Source: Macrostomum hystrix | Lineage: Eukaryota > Platyhelminthes > Macrostomidae | Assembly (NCBI GenBank): GCA_950097015.1 | Contig: CATNEN010000011.1 | Span: 2,508,501 to 2,572,500, forward strand | Length of the DNA: 64,000 nt | Reading direction: 5' to 3' | Shown: positions 11,542 through 24,242 of the stretch, one piece after another | Layout: every line of letters starts with the position of its first letter | How positions within the stretch are numbered: the stretch's first letter is position 1 | The notes under the pieces: generated by a model | Told to the model about the DNA's origin: nothing | The model's input: the letters and a program-made list of their open reading frames with translations, nothing else | Database searches by the model: none | Position numbers and translations under genes: made by a program

Positions 11542-12338
11542 CTCGAAGATAAGAATCGAGTCGAGTAAAATCGAAGAAAACGGTGCAGGACGATGCCCAA
11601 AGTGAGCCGCAGTTTATTATTTTTTCAGTCCTTCACACTATTCGGCATCGATTGGTTCGGCTGTTTTCTGACCAATAGAAAATGATTAATTGTAGGAATC
11701 CGCGTTCCTTGCGCCAACAGTGAACCTCGGACCACACCGATGTGCAACCCAATTAAGTGGATCACGATTGCGTAATCACCCTTCCGGTAGTGAACTAATA
11801 AGCGATTCTCAGCCTGTTGTTCTAAAATATTTTTCAGTCCATTTAAACAACACTAACGAGTAAAGTGTCATTACTAATTCATTTATTCTTTACTTGACAA
11901 CATTTAAAATTGAGCAACTTTAATGTATCATTACACATTAGACATTAACATAGTAGATATTACACTCTAACGTGTTTAGACATAAGGCAACTAACGTTCA
12001 ACGTGTTGTGTCGCTAAATCTTGCCCACAATGATTACATTGCTTAACCCAAAAAAATCCATTCATCATTCTCTAATGATGAATTGCAGTTTGTCCCTCAG
12101 AACTGTAGAAATCTGTCAAAGCAATATTATTTCAAAATGGGCAAATCTTTTGAAGATTGATTATGCGTAGAAACACAAGTTTAAGAGGTGTGCAAACAAA
12201 TCAGAAATAGGTTTTCATTCTATCTGGCGGAAATATAGCATTGAAAGAAAAAAACAGTCTTTCTAGACTCCATGCACGGGTGTCTGCAAATGATATCCAG
12301 ACAATTTCTATTGAACATGTTTGGTATTTTATTTTAGG
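11542..12338. other. Upstream region of the M13-like gene
   Basis: About 800 bp of unique sequence upstream of the minus-strand M13 start. It is presumably 5' UTR and promoter. I see no core promoter motif I would defend and no other gene. Confidence 0.4.
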
Positions 12339-12710
12339 GGGTCGGTAGCAGAGCAGTTAAAGTGTTTGCCTCTCGCGCACCAAGGTCCCTAAGTTCGATT
12401 CCACGGCGAGGCCACATTTATTTTGGGCGCAGCCGCGGAGTGAGGGCTTGGGGACTTGTCATGCAATTTACGCCCTTGAGGGCCAACCTCCAAGGCATAG
12501 TGAAGTGTACGCTGCCTGATGATGAGAAAGTCAGGGCAGATGTACACACCTGTGTGAGCGTGTGCCTGCGTACAGTATCTGTGTGCGTATGTGCTCAGGA
12601 GTCAGCGAAATGGGCAGAATTGCCTCCTCGCTGGCTGCGGGTCTAGTGTCACCAAATTATGTGTCATTTCCCGCAGCCCTTGTGCAATTAATATTATTAT
12701 TATTATTAAA
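12339..12710 (+). mobile_element. tRNA-derived SINE, family 1, full-length copy
   Basis: The tRNA-like head has an A-box-like 'ggtagcagagcagttaa' and a B box 'gttcgattcc' near 12393. A family-specific body and a short (att)n tail (about 12688-12708) follow. The body matches the copies at 379 and 36888. The head is SINE-type rather than a functional tRNA, because it runs straight into the body and lacks an anticodon arm I can fold. Confidence 0.85.
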
Positions 12711-13530
12711 CTAACATTAAAAAAACAAATCAAAGCACACTGTCATGACATTCTGGCTTCGGGTTGTGAGCAAAAATAACATCGCGTTTTCGTGATCAGA
12801 GAGCGTTGCGCAATTCGCTAGGTTTTTTCAAGTCTCTCTCTCGGGCCAAATGGGTCTAGGATGTTAGTGTAAATTTAGCCTTGAGAAAAAAAACGGTAAA
12901 TGGATACAGCGAGGGTGAAAGAGTGAGTGCTAAGAGCGAAGACACCGCGAAGTTGTCAGGCGTGAAGCGAAGAGAGCTGTTACGTAACGCTGGATGCGTT
13001 AAAGAATTCATTAAATTCACCCGCTGTTGGCATAAACATCGATTGCTATTGCTACACACAATGGTCAATGCTTGAAAGCCGTTTTTGTTTGAATTGTTCC
13101 GCCTGAACTGAAGTTTACTTCGGTACTGCTGAAAGGCTGGGTCATTGCAAATTAGACAAACCTATGACAGCCATAGATATTCCTCGACATTGTGTGACGA
13201 CCACTTGACAGTAAAACTGACTCATTTTAGATATGCGATATGCTAATCCGCTATCAGAAATCAAAGCCCTGGGTAAGAAAGATAAATAATTAACACGAAT
13301 TGGGCCGTCCAGAGGGTCGTCGCTACTTCCGTTACCGCTGCTGCTGCTGCTTTATCCTTGTTCTCGCAATTAAGATGAGCTTCTCAATGAAACGTATATT
13401 TTCCAACCCATTCTGTGTTTCACTTCTTTTTCGATCTAGGCTGTTTTTCTTCGTGACTTGTAGTAAGTGAGCAGTATTCTGGTTAATGCTCTTGTCTCGT
13501 CTTAGCCCACAGCAAGAAAAGTTGACAAAA
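12711..13530. other. Unique spacer
   Basis: About 800 bp without a supported gene. A short CTG run occurs near 13337-13350. Small open frames at 12856-13075 occur on both strands and show no family signature. Confidence 0.4.
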
Positions 13531-15172
13531 TGATAATCTGTCAGTGCTGTGCCTTAAAATCTGTCAGTGCTGTGCCTTAAAATCTGTCAGTGCTGTGCCT
13601 TAAAATCTGTCAGTGCTGTGCCTTAAAATCTGTCAGTGCTGTGCCTTAAAATCTGTCAGTGCTGTGCCTTAAAATCTGTCAGTGCTGTGCCTTGATAATC
13701 TGTCAGTGCTGTGCCTTGATAATCTGTCAGTGCTGTGCCTTGATAAGTTGTGAGTGCTGTGCCTTGATATCTGTCAGTGCTGTGCCTTGATAATCTGTCA
13801 GTGCTGTGCCTTGATAATCGGTCAGTGCTGTGCCTTGATATCTGTCAGTGCTGTGCCTTGATAATCTGTCAGTGCTGTGCCTTGATAATCGGTCAGTGCT
13901 GTGCCTTGATAATTTGTGAGTGCTGTGCCTTGATAATCTGTCAGTGCTGTGCCTTGATAATCGGTCAGTGCTGTGCCTTGATAATTTGTGAGTGCTGTGC
14001 CTTGATAATCTGTCAGTGCTGTGCCTTGATAATCTGTCAGTGCTGTGCCTTGATAAGTTGTGAGTGCTGTGCCTTGATATCTGTCAGTGCTGTGCCTTGA
14101 TATCTGTCAGTGCTGTGCCTTGATATCTGTCAGTGCTGTGCCTTGATATCTGTCAGTACTGTGCCTTGATATCTGTCAGTACTGTGCCTTGATATCTGTC
14201 AGTGCTGTGCCTTGATAATGTGAGTGCTGTGCCTTGATAAGTTGTGTGTGCTGTGCCTTGATAATTTGTGAGTGCTGTGCCTTGATAATCTGTCAGTGCT
14301 GTGCCTTGATAATCTGTCAGTACTGTGCCTTGATAATCTGTCAGTGCTGTGCCTTGATAATCTGTCAGTGCTGTGCCTTGATAAGTTGTGAGTGATGTGC
14401 CTTGATATCTGTCAGTGCTGTGCCTTGATAATCTGTCAGTGCTGTGCCTTGATAATCTGTCAGTGCTGTGCCTTGATAAGTTGTGAGTGCTGTGCCTTGA
14501 TAATCTGTCAGTGCTGTGCCTTGATAAGTTGTGAGTGCTGTGCCTTGATAATCTGTCAGTGCTGTGCCTTGATAAGTTGTGAGTGCTGTGCCTTGATAAG
14601 TTGTGAGTGCTGTGCCTTGATAATCTGTCAGTGCTGTGCCTTGATAATCTGTCAGTGCTGTGCCTTGATAATCTGTCAGTGCTGTGCCTTGATAATCTGT
14701 CAGTGCTGTGCCTTGATAAGTTGTGAGTGCTGTGCCTTGATAATCTGTCAGTGCTGTGCCTTGATAATCTGTCAGTGCTGTGCCTTGATAAGTTGTGAGT
14801 GCTGTGCCTTGATAAGTTGTGAGTGCTGTGCCTTGATAAGTTGTGAGTGATGTGCCTTGATATCTGTCAGTGCTGTGCCTTGATAATCTGTCAGTGCTGT
14901 GCCTTGATAATCTGTCAGTGCTGTGCCTTGATAAGTTGTGAGTGATGTGCCTTGATATCTGTCAGTGCTGTGCCTTGATAATCTGTCAGTGCTGTGCCTT
15001 GATAATCTGTCAGTGCTGTGCCTTGATAAGTTGTGAGTGCTGTGCCTTGATATCTGTCAGTGCTGTGCCTTGATAATCTGTCAGTGCTGTGCCTTGATAA
15101 TCTGTCAGTGCTGTGCCTTGATAAGTTGTGAGTGCTGTGCCTTAAAACCTGTCAGTGCTGTGCCTTGATAAT
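13531..15172. repeat. Minisatellite, 23-24-bp unit, about 70 copies
   Basis: Unit 'tctgtcagtgctgtgccttg' plus a short spacer 'ataa'. The first seven copies are a 23-bp subtype ending in 'cttaaaa'; later copies mix 'ataatctgtcag', 'ataagttgtgag' and 'atatctgtcag'. The mixed subtypes recur in blocks, so it expanded as multi-unit segments. Long frames (CQCCALII) are artefacts. Confidence 0.95.
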
Positions 15173-15249
15173 GGCTGTACGTAAGAACCCCTTGCGGTTC
15201 TAGACTCCATGCATAACTTACAACCTAATGTGGCAGGGGCCCCGGTTGT

Positions 15250-15990
15250 TACGACTCATACGGCCTACGGCCTGTGCCGCGCTTCTGTTGGCGAAAGCCT
15301 AGCCTATCATGAATGCGGATGTGTCCAAACTGTACTGCTAATGTTATTATCATGCCTTATTTATATTATAGCTACTTTAATACATCATGACTTACTTGAC
15401 TTAGCTGCAGGGGGCATCCTTCGCGGATGCAGAGGGGAGGCGTTGCCGCCCATTCCGCTAGCCCTTGGTGACCACGGGCAACTAAAGCTGCGGTGTCGCG
15501 CAGGGGGATCCGGTGATGCCGGCGTCCGGAACGCGGTCCTCCTCCGGAGAGTCCAGGAGGTGGAGAGTCGCTCGCCCTTAGGTAACGGACGAGCTGGCAG
15601 ATGTTCTCAGGCCTGAAAACGTCGGGAAGATCCAGGTTTGAGCCTGTCCTGAGTGAAGGCGGGGCAGTCGCAAATAAAATGCTCTGCATCCTCAACGTAG
15701 GAGAGGCAGAAGGGGCATTCCTCACTGCGGATTTTGCCTTGCAGGAAGCGGTGCCTGGCGAAACAGCCATGGCCAGAGAGGTCCATGGTGACTTGCCCTG
15801 ATGTCCCTGCGGTTAAGTCCAAGCAAAGGCTTTGCGAAGGGCAGTGGAGGGACAAGGGACAGCAGCGCGAGACTGCCGACAATCGGCGGTATTGATCCAT
15901 CTGTCCTTGTGCTTAGAGGCCACTAACTGGTTAATCCGAGTGTTGACGACGGCGGTAGGGGTGGAGACCTCAGGCACGGGGCCAAAGAGC
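15250..15990 (-). mobile_element. 3' fragment of a non-LTR retrotransposon (I/R1-like), frameshifted
   Basis: On the minus strand, frames covering about 15960-15400 encode the end of a LINE ORF2. A stretch with [12 protein letters not shown] resembles the post-RNase-H CRQ motif. LSGHGCFARHRFLQG follows, then a zinc-knuckle-like CPFCLSYVEDAEHFICDCP. These match the C-terminal region of I-clade-type elements as known to me. The reading passes through three frames, with breaks near 15815 and 15650, and ends about 15375 after CPLQLSQVSHDVLK. No reverse transcriptase domain is present, so this is a dead 5'-truncated copy. Clade assignment is tentative. Confidence 0.7.
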
Positions 15991-16032
15991 AAGCCCGTCG
16001 ATCCCGTCGAGCCCGTCGATCCCGTCGAGCCC
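15991..16032. repeat. Short 18-bp repeat
   Basis: Just over two copies of 'cccgtcgatcccgtcgag' at the 5' end of the LINE fragment. Confidence 0.8.
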
Positions 16033-19000
16033 GTCGAACTTTAATACATAATCTTCTATATAATTTTTGGCATGCCAACTTATCTCAGAAGAGAACCTTC
16101 TTCTCGTACCTTTTTCTCATAAGCCTGTACATGCTTAAATGAGCAGGGGAAAAATATGAAAAGTAACCATGCAGAAGCAGCTGGACTTGGCTGCTGTACT
16201 GCAGGGCCAGGCGGCTGGGCTTAAGGTCGACCGTCGTTGTTGTTCAGGGGCGAAAGCTTGTCGTGATGACTCGGGGTAAAGGGGGGATTAATATATCAGG
16301 AATTGGGGACTCGACAAAATGGGAACACTTTGGGAAAGGGGAGATAAGGGGAGATAAGGGGGATATTTGCAAAATAGCAGGGGTGGACAAGCGCGTCAAA
16401 GATGTCGGAACGTCTGACTTTTTCGAAGGAAAACCGAAGGGATTAAATAGGGAAAGGTCACGCATCACTCGCACGATCCGTGATAGAAAGTATCTGTTGA
16501 CCCAGCCAGCAGTGTACAACCGAGCCCTGCCGCGCTCTGATTGGCCCGACGTTGTGCAGTAATGCACAGTAAGCTTCAAGGGAGGTGGGGCGGGTGATAT
16601 TTCATAATATTTGAAATATTCATCACATTGCCACCACATCATTCACCCATCCATCCACAGTGTCTCGTTTGGAAAGCAGTTACCTGGTCTTGATTTTATA
16701 CGTTACATAACCAATTTTCCGCTCAGATAATTGTAAAGGTGACGTTAAGTTAGATCGGAATGCGATCCACGACTCATAACCCGAATCCCCAAAAACCTCA
16801 AAACTGGTAGACAGCTGGGCTTTATCGCACCGGCAGGGTCTTCTCGGAAACGTTCATTATGATCTAATTTTAGAACCAGGTATAAACTTAATTATGACAG
16901 CAAAGTCCAGCAGTAAGTTAAGTTTTTAGAGTCCAGCACTGACAATACAATGACTACTACTGAAGTACGAACTACTAGTTTGTGATTATATTGGTGTCGT
17001 AGTTCAGCACTCATCAGAATATGAGCTGCGGGGGAATTACAGTTTACAATCTTCCGAACTAATCAATGAACTCATTCACTATTTCGGCTGTGCCTTTCCG
17101 TTCTGTCGGAGTGCAGTGACAGTCCTCTCATTTAATATAACAAGCCCTAACGAAACTTTTTGACGCTCAACAGGAGCGGCGTGAAATGATGCTGGCTTTT
17201 GTTGTTTTTCCACTAGAAGAAGACTATATGTATTGGTATATATACATTGTATATATATTGTATATACATATATTGTATATACAATACAATTGTATATTGT
17301 ATATACCTTGTATATATACAATATTCACGTAAGCTCAAGCACTAATGTTACCGAATTTGTATTTAAATTCTAACTATCCAGAGTAAGTTTTAAACTAAAA
17401 TGCTCACCAACAACTTAAATACAAAAAGAACACAGTTTTGGACGGTACTTAAAACAACAATTTAACTTTTCTGGCATATGGGTTGTACTTCAAACTCCTA
17501 ATATTTTTAACCCGAAAAGCTAGAGAACTAAAACAAATGCCGTTGGCAATTTTAACCTCGAGAGCAATTTTGCGCAAAATACAGTGCAAAATATGGCCTT
17601 ATTGCAAAAAATTTCTACTTTGCATTTAAACAGAGAGAAAAGAGGGGTGATTTATTGTTGCAAGCTTTTAACTTTATAAAATTAACCCAATGAATTCTTA
17701 AATATTAGTTGTTGGTGATCGTCAATGTCAATGACATAATTTGTACGGGAAATGATTAAATATGCCGTTATTTTTCATTCATGAGTGATGAACAGAACAG
17801 CCTTTCAATTAGCCCTTTTTTGCAGTATTTCATATTATTTTTAACTTATATTTACACATGCTCTGTACTTATTACAATCCCAATTTTTTTGTAGTTTATA
17901 GCGCATCCATTGTAACTTGTTAAGTTAATTCTCACGAAAAAAAGAAATGAACAGTTGGAAATGCGAAATAGACACAAAATTGTTCAGCAGGCCTACCAAG
18001 AAGCAACTACATTATATTGTAAGCTATAATGTAGTAAAGGTATAGCTCTAAGTATTGTGCGGGGCTATTAATGACATGACACTTTATCATGCATGCTCAT
18101 GGTTCTGCTTCTAGGGTAGACATTTCATCATCTTCAAGGCGATTGGGTTGACATGTGCTGCGCATGATTGCAAGTTTACACCAACAGTCCAGTTAATTAG
18201 CAGCCACTTTAACAACCACATTGAATGATAACTAATGGTCTCATAAGATCTGATTAGTTAGGTGTAGGCCTATAAATAATTTTATGTAAAAAAAAATATA
18301 TTTTTAGTTTTTTATTTCGAATCAAGCAATTTACAAGGAGTGTTCCATAACTAGGTGCCTACTTATCCTTTTGCATGCTACTAAAGAACTACTTAACAAA
18401 TCATTAAGATCTTAGTGTCATTAGAAAGTGGCTTTATCAGTCTATATATTATTATTTTTTTAAAATGTAAAATTTAGTTCATTTTTCAAATTTTCAAATG
18501 AGGTTAGGCTAGGCCTAATTCCAATGCTTAGTCACCCACTGTCACCCATGGCCATAATGTTACAAGTAATTTTTTGGTCTGCAAAACTACAAAACCATAT
18601 CCATAAGCAAATTGAAACAAAGGATCATTTATAGGAATGTAGGATTATCAATTTGTCTACTGTAGCAATCAAACAATGGGAGAATTCCCAGTTACTATAT
18701 TCTTTCATCATTTGGATAATAGTCTAGCAAATCTGCTGCCATTGCAGGAATTTGCAGCCTCGGGTTGGAAGTGAGGTGTGGCACCCAGCAAGCAGCAAGC
18801 TTGACAAATTCTATCTTAAATAAGCATCAATGCATTATTATGCTTGGAGTATCCAGCCTGTCTACAATTTTTCAGATAGTTAGCTTACAATCCTTATCTA
18901 TTAGATCAAGAATTTGATTCCAAGAGCATCAAAGCCAGGTATACATCTGACTTAGGCCAATCTACAAATCAGTCCTCCAGGCCTCAAACTGCTCAAACCT

Positions 19001-19230
19001 AGCCATAGGCCTACCAGTCTTCTTGCTTACTGCACTAGCACCATGAGTGGCAAGCAGAATGAGTGGCAAGCAAGTCTATTATATTACTATAAAAAAAGAA
19101 ATAATCCCATTTGGCTTAAAAAAAAACTCGCAATTAACAGTTGCAGCAATTTTTTTCAAACAAATTGTTTAAGCCATTTAATAAGGCTTCAAATTTGATA
19201 AAGCATTTAACAGACTCCTGCCAGAGTTTA
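16033..19230. other. Long unique spacer, AT-rich
   Basis: About 3.2 kb upstream of the RPUSD2-like gene with no supported exon or RNA gene. The only structure I see is the TATATAC palindromic stretch listed separately. The right end should include the promoter or 5' exons of the RPUSD2-like gene; a possible acceptor (aattaacag) ends at 19140. Confidence 0.4.
17228..17332. repeat. AT-rich palindromic microsatellite
   Basis: Alternating 'tatatacattgtatatat' and 'ttgtatatacaatacaa' stretches that are self-complementary and could extrude a cruciform. The apparent YTIYVYTIYIQ frame is an artefact. Confidence 0.8.
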
Positions 19231-22200
19231 ATGGCAGCTACTGCTGCCATAGACAGTTCCATTGTGTGCAGCCCTGCTACTAAAGATGAATCTGCCAACA
19301 CACCACAGTTCTACTTTGAGAATGGCCTGCGCAAAGTAATTATCAGAATACTTCACTTTAGTAGTATGCGAATCCGACTATTTTTTAACTATATTAATAT
19401 TTATTCATTTTAACTTTTAGGTGTATCCTTACTATTTTGTCTACACAACTTATACTAAGCAGCGATGGCTTGGCAAACGATTAAAAGATGTCATGCTGGA
19501 TGAATATCGCGGCAGCACAACTGAAGCTCTGGTAATGCTATTTGTTTGAGACATCAGATTTGTCTTTGTTGTGAAATCATTGTTGACCATTCATAAAATA
19601 CAGTTGCCTTTCCTACCCAGCTTTCTGAAGAGTTACATTCTCTTTCAAATTTAACCATAAATCTCCTTTATTAAGAATCCGATTCTCAATAATTAACTGG
19701 ATAACTGTTGAAGGTCCAGCAGCTCCGTCTAGTTAAAGGTCGGTGACCACCGAAGTTGAAGATGATGCAGGCACAATTCGGGTGACATGCTGATAAATTT
19801 TGAAGGCCGCACTGAGGCGCAGTGCTAATTCGTGTATTGGGATGTATGAAATACACTAGCGCTTATGGGAAAAATCTGATCTTCGGCCAGAAACATTGAA
19901 TATCTCGACGGTCCTAATGACTGGCGACTTGATTATTGTTTCAGAAGATGCGCAACAAAATTTGACCCGTGTTCTCGAGTTTTGTGAGCTTGAGTTACTC
20001 CATTTGGGTGCAGAAAAAATAATTGTCATGGGGGATATTCTAAGAAATATCTAATGATCGGCTTAACCAATCAGAATACTTTAAGAACGAGCTCATGAGA
20101 TTTACGCAAGGAGATTAGCAGAAAAGTTGATAATTGATAATTAATCTACAATTTTTACCAACAACTTTGTTTTAGTCAGATTCGCGACTTCAAATTGGGT
20201 CGAATCACAATTAATGGTAATGCAGCTAGTGAGAATCACGTTCTCAATCACAATGAATTTATACAGCGCAGTGTGCATAGACACGAGCTGCCTGTGCTAG
20301 GTGAGAAGCTTTGATTTATTTTATTTTACTTTTTGTGTTTAACGCAAAAATTTGGCCTGGGGGCTAATAAACTGATTAGTTATCAGATCCGTTAGTTAGG
20401 TCTGAAGGCTAATAAACTGATTAGTTATCAGATCCGTTAGTTAGGTCTGAAGGCTAATAAACTGATTAGTTATCAGATCCGTTAGTTAGGCCTGAAGGCT
20501 AATAAACTGATTAGTTATCAGATCCGTTAGTTAGGCCTGAAGGCTAATAAACTGATTAGTTATCAGATCCGTTAGTTAGGCCTGAAGGCTAATAAACTGA
20601 TTGGTTATCAGATCCGTTAGTTAGGCCTGAAGGCTAATAAACTGATTAGTTATCAGATCCGTTAGTTAGGCCTGAAGGCTAATAAACTGATTAGTTATCA
20701 GATCCGTTAGTTAGGCCTGAAGGCTAATAAACTGATTGGTTATCAGATCCGTTAGTTAGGCCTGAAGGCTAATAAACTGATTAGTTATCAGATCCGTTAG
20801 TTAGGCCTGAAGGCTAATAAACTGCTCTGATTCCAGACTCTCCAATCGACATTATCTATGAGGACAGCGAGGTTCTGGTTGTGAACAAGCCGCCCAGCCT
20901 GCCAATACATCCTTGCGGCAGGTTTAATCGCAATTCGCTGTCTTATCTATTGGAAAATGAGCACAATAAGCTCGGTTTGCACATTGTTCACAGGCTGGAT
21001 CGCATGACATCAGGTGTATTGATCATTGGCAAATCTCCCGAAAAAGCTGCGGCCCTATCTGCTTTAGTGAGAGATCGCGTTGTGCAAAAGTGGTACCTGG
21101 CCAGAGTTGATGGGAGGTGAGACCAGAGCCCGATTCTTTTTTATTTCTGAGGGTAAATGATCAGATTCTTCAACTTCAGGTATTTCTTCAGATCATTCAG
21201 CTTCAGGTCATTCTTTAGCTTCAGGTAATTCTTCAGCTTCAGGTCATTCTTCAGCTTCAGGTAATTCTTATGATTCTTTAGTTTCAGATAATTCGTCAGA
21301 TTCTTCAGCTTCAGGTAATCCTTCTGATTCTTTAGTTTCAGGTAATTCTTCAGATCCTTCAGCTTCAGGTAATTCTTCAGATCCTTCAGCTTCAGGTAAT
21401 TCTTCAGCTTCAGGTAATTCTTCAGATCCTTCAGCTTCAAGTAATTCTTCAGATCCTTCAGCTTCAGGTAATTCTTCTGATTCTTTAGTTTCAGAATTCG
21501 TCAGATTCGTCAGCTTCAGGTAATCCTTCTGATTATTCAGCTTCAGGTAATTCTTCAGATCCTTCAGCTTCAGGTAATTCTTCAGATCCTTCAGCTTCAG
21601 GTAATTCTTCAGATCCTTCAGCTTCAGGTAGTTCTTCAGATCCTTCAGCTTCAGGTAATTCTTCAGCTTCAGGTAATTCTTCAGCTTCAGGTAATTCTTC
21701 AGATCCTTCAGCTTCAGGTAATTCTTCAGATCCTTCAGCTTCAAGTAATTCTTCAGATCCTTCAGCTTCAGGTAATTCTTCTGATTCTTTAGTTTCAGAA
21801 TTCGTCAGATTCGTCAGCTTCAGGTAATCCTTCTGATTATTCAGCTTCAGGTAATTCTTCAGATCCTTCAGCTTCAGGTAATTCTTCAGATCCTTCAGCT
21901 TCAGGTAATTCTTCAGATCCTTCAGCTTCAGGTAGTTCTTCAGATCCTTTAGCTTCAGGTAATTCTTCAGCTTCAGGTAATTCTTCAGATCCTTCAGCTT
22001 CAGGTAATTCTTCAGATCCTTCAGCTTCAGGTAGTTCTTCAGATCCTTCAGCTTCAGGTAACTCTTCAGATCCTTCAGCTTCAGGTAATTCTTCAGATCC
22101 TTCAGCTTCAGGTAACTCTTCAGATTCTTCAGCTTCAGGTAGTTCTTCAGATCCTTCAGCTTCAGGTAATTCTTCAGATCCTTCAGCTTCAGGTAATTCT

Positions 22201-23730
22201 TCAGATCCTTCAGCTTCAGGTAGTTCTTCAGATCCTTCAGCTTCAGGTAATTCTTCAGATCCTTCAGCTTCAGGTAGTTCTTCAGATCCTTCAGCTTCAG
22301 GTAACTCTTCAGATCCTTCAGCTTCAGGTAATTCTTCAGATCCTTCAGCTTCAGGTAGTTCTTCAGATCCTTCAGCTTCAGGTAATTCTTCAGATCCTTC
22401 AGCTTCAGGCAATTCTTCAAATCTAAGGGAGTTATAGCATAGTGGTAAGAACTTTTGTTCCACTCTTGTCTCTTTCCTTGTGCATGACACTTTATATTGA
22501 CTAAATTAAAATAAGCCATCTTATCTTCACCTTAACATTCAGGTTTCCAGATGGCAAGAAATGTTCAGAAAGTACTTCTACAAGTGACCAAGACTCGCTT
22601 GTGGCCTGCGACCAGCCGCTTGGCCCGCTCAGCCGCAAGCTGGGGCTTCAAGCCGTGTTGCCAGAGTCAGAGGGCGGCAAGCCTAGCAAATCTCTATTCC
22701 GCCTATTGGCTTACAATGGCAGAACAAGCTTAGTGGAATGTCAACCGCTAACCGGTAGGACTCATCAACTGCGAGTCCATCTCCAGTACCTGGGACATCC
22801 TATTGCTAATGATCCGCTGTATAATAGCGACGTGTGGGGACCCGAGAAAGGGCGCGGTGGTCGGTAAGTTCCTATTTCTTTGGAATTATTTCCCATGTTT
22901 TCTATCTGAGGTTTCCATGTCTTCTATCTACGGTTTCCATGCCTTATCTAAGATTTCCATGTTTTATTTAAGATTTCCATGTCTTATCTAAGATTTCAAT
23001 GTCTTATCTAAGGTTTCCATACCTCATCTAAGGTTTCCATGTTTTCTATCTGAGGTTTCCATGTCTTCTATCTGAGGTTTCCATGTCTTATCTAAGATTT
23101 CCATGTCTTCTTCTATCTGAGGTTTCCATGTCTTCTATCTAAGATTTCCATGTCTTCTATCTAAGGTTTCCATGTCTTCTATCTGAGGTTTCCATGTGTT
23201 CTATCTGAGGTTTCCATGTCTGCTATCTGACGTTTCCATGTCTTCTATCTGAGGTTTCCATGTCTGCTATCTGACGTTTCCATGTCTTCTATCTGAGGTT
23301 TCCATGTCTGCTATCTGACGTTTCCTTGTCTTCGATCAACAGTTTTGGCAAGTCCAGAGACCAACTAGTCGAAGATCTCACCAAGCTGCACGACAGTGAG
23401 CAGTTTTTACTCAGTTTTCGCAATCAAGACGATGCAGAGTCTGCGACAGCAAGGATGATGAAGCGACCCAGGCTGGACCTAGATAGTGTTGGATCTACTT
23501 CATCGTTCAATCCGGAACTGTGGCTAACCGATCCTAATTGCGAGGACTGTCTACAGAATGCCAAGTCTGGCAGCATTGGCGTCGAGCGACCTAGTCGCTA
23601 CAGGGATCCCGGCTATAACGAACTTGTTCTATTTCTTCACGCCGCCAGATACCGAGGTCCGGAGTTCGATTACTGCGCCCCAATGCCAGCTTGGGCTGGT
23701 GATGATTTCGATTGTTCGAAATTTGTTTGA
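19231..23730 (+). CDS. RPUSD2: RluA-family RNA pseudouridine synthase, RPUSD2-like
   Basis: Six exons: 19231-19335, 19421-19531, 20180-20300, 20837-21116, 22543-22863, 23343-23730. All have GT-AG borders and joined phases (1326 nt, 441 aa). Residues 27-35 (FYFENGLRK) and [11 protein letters not shown] are the N-terminal signature of this animal/fungal subgroup. An S4-like segment follows (about 53-103). [11 protein letters not shown] at 164-174 carries the catalytic Asp167. [13 protein letters not shown] at 274-286 and [11 protein letters not shown] are the conserved RluA motifs. The enzyme would isomerise uridine to pseudouridine in RNA; the yeast relative Rib2/Pus8 modifies tRNA U32. Met at 19231 is the first in-frame ATG I can use, so an upstream exon is possible. 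The three larger introns each hold a different minisatellite. Confidence 0.92.
20385..20826. repeat. Minisatellite, 45-bp unit (intron 3 of RPUSD2-like)
   Basis: About ten nearly perfect copies. The unit contains 'ggctaataaactgattagtt' followed by 'atcagatccgttagttagg'. The array runs to within about 11 bp of the splice acceptor of exon 4 (20836), so the branch-point region of that intron is made of repeat sequence. Confidence 0.95.
21150..22430. repeat. Minisatellite, 27-bp unit with 9/18-bp subunits (intron 4 of RPUSD2-like)
   Basis: The unit combines 'ttcagcttcaggtaattc' and 'ttcagatcc'. Longer blocks recur: the variant 'gtttcagaattcgtcagatt' appears at about 21488 and again about 303 bp on, marking a multi-unit duplication. 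Frames such as LKLKDLKNY or EELPEAEGS on the minus strand are artefacts of the multiple-of-three period. Confidence 0.95.
22895..23330. repeat. Minisatellite, ~22-bp unit (intron 5 of RPUSD2-like)
   Basis: The unit contains 'ctatctgaggtttccatgtc', with 'taagatttcc' and 'tgacgtttcc' variants. It fills intron 5 to within about 15 bp of the exon 6 acceptor. Confidence 0.9.
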
Positions 23731-23912
23731 TTTATTATTCGATAATGGTTAGACAATATGATTAGGGATTTTTAAGATTAGGATAAATATTTTTTTTGGG
23801 ATTTAAAACAGGAAGCTTGAAGTCTTTGAGCAAATCTTTGACATTTTTTAATTTTTAGTTGTCAAATTAGGAAATGCTTTGAGACTGTTAGTCAATTGTT
23901 ATTAATCTTAAA

Positions 23913-23918
23913 AATAAA
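23913..23918 (+). terminator. Poly(A) signal AATAAA of the RPUSD2-like gene
   Basis: Canonical AATAAA about 180 bp after the stop codon at 23730, in an AT-rich 3' UTR. Confidence 0.6.
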
Positions 23919-24034
23919 AGCCCGATTTGTATTGTTTGCTGGAAAATTCTTTCATTCTTTTTTATTAACTTTGCTTTTGCTTATCTTGGTTTTTGCTTAA
24001 CGTTTTGGGGTTTATGAGTGCATGAAGTTTTGAA

Positions 24035-24242
24035 TGCTGATGAATGCCTGAAGTTATAGGTGAAGGGTGCCTGAAGGTATGGCCGAAGAGTCCTATAAGT
24101 TATGGCTGAAAGGTGCCTGAAGATATAGCTAAAGAGCGCCTGAAATTTCGGCTAAGAGAACCTGAAGTTTTGGCTGAAGAGTGCCTGAAGTTATAGCTGA
24201 AGAGTGCCTGAAGTTTTAGCTGAAGAGTGCCTGAAGTTATGT
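24035..24242. repeat. Minisatellite, 23-bp unit, about 9 copies
   Basis: Degenerate units based on 'gcctgaagttatagctgaag'. They lie between the RPUSD2-like poly(A) signal and the tandem-RING gene. Confidence 0.85.

Noticed and set aside
12339-12420. tRNA gene
   Set aside because: A and B boxes are present, but the sequence runs into a SINE body shared with other copies and does not give a complete cloverleaf by eye.
12262-15213. Shared 15-mer 'tctagactccatgca' at 12262 and 15199
   Set aside because: The match does not extend in either direction, so it could be chance or a tiny shared remnant.
21141-22519. Frames rich in LKLKDLKNY or EELPEAEGS
   Set aside because: 27-bp intronic repeat of the RPUSD2-like gene, on the strand opposite to the gene.
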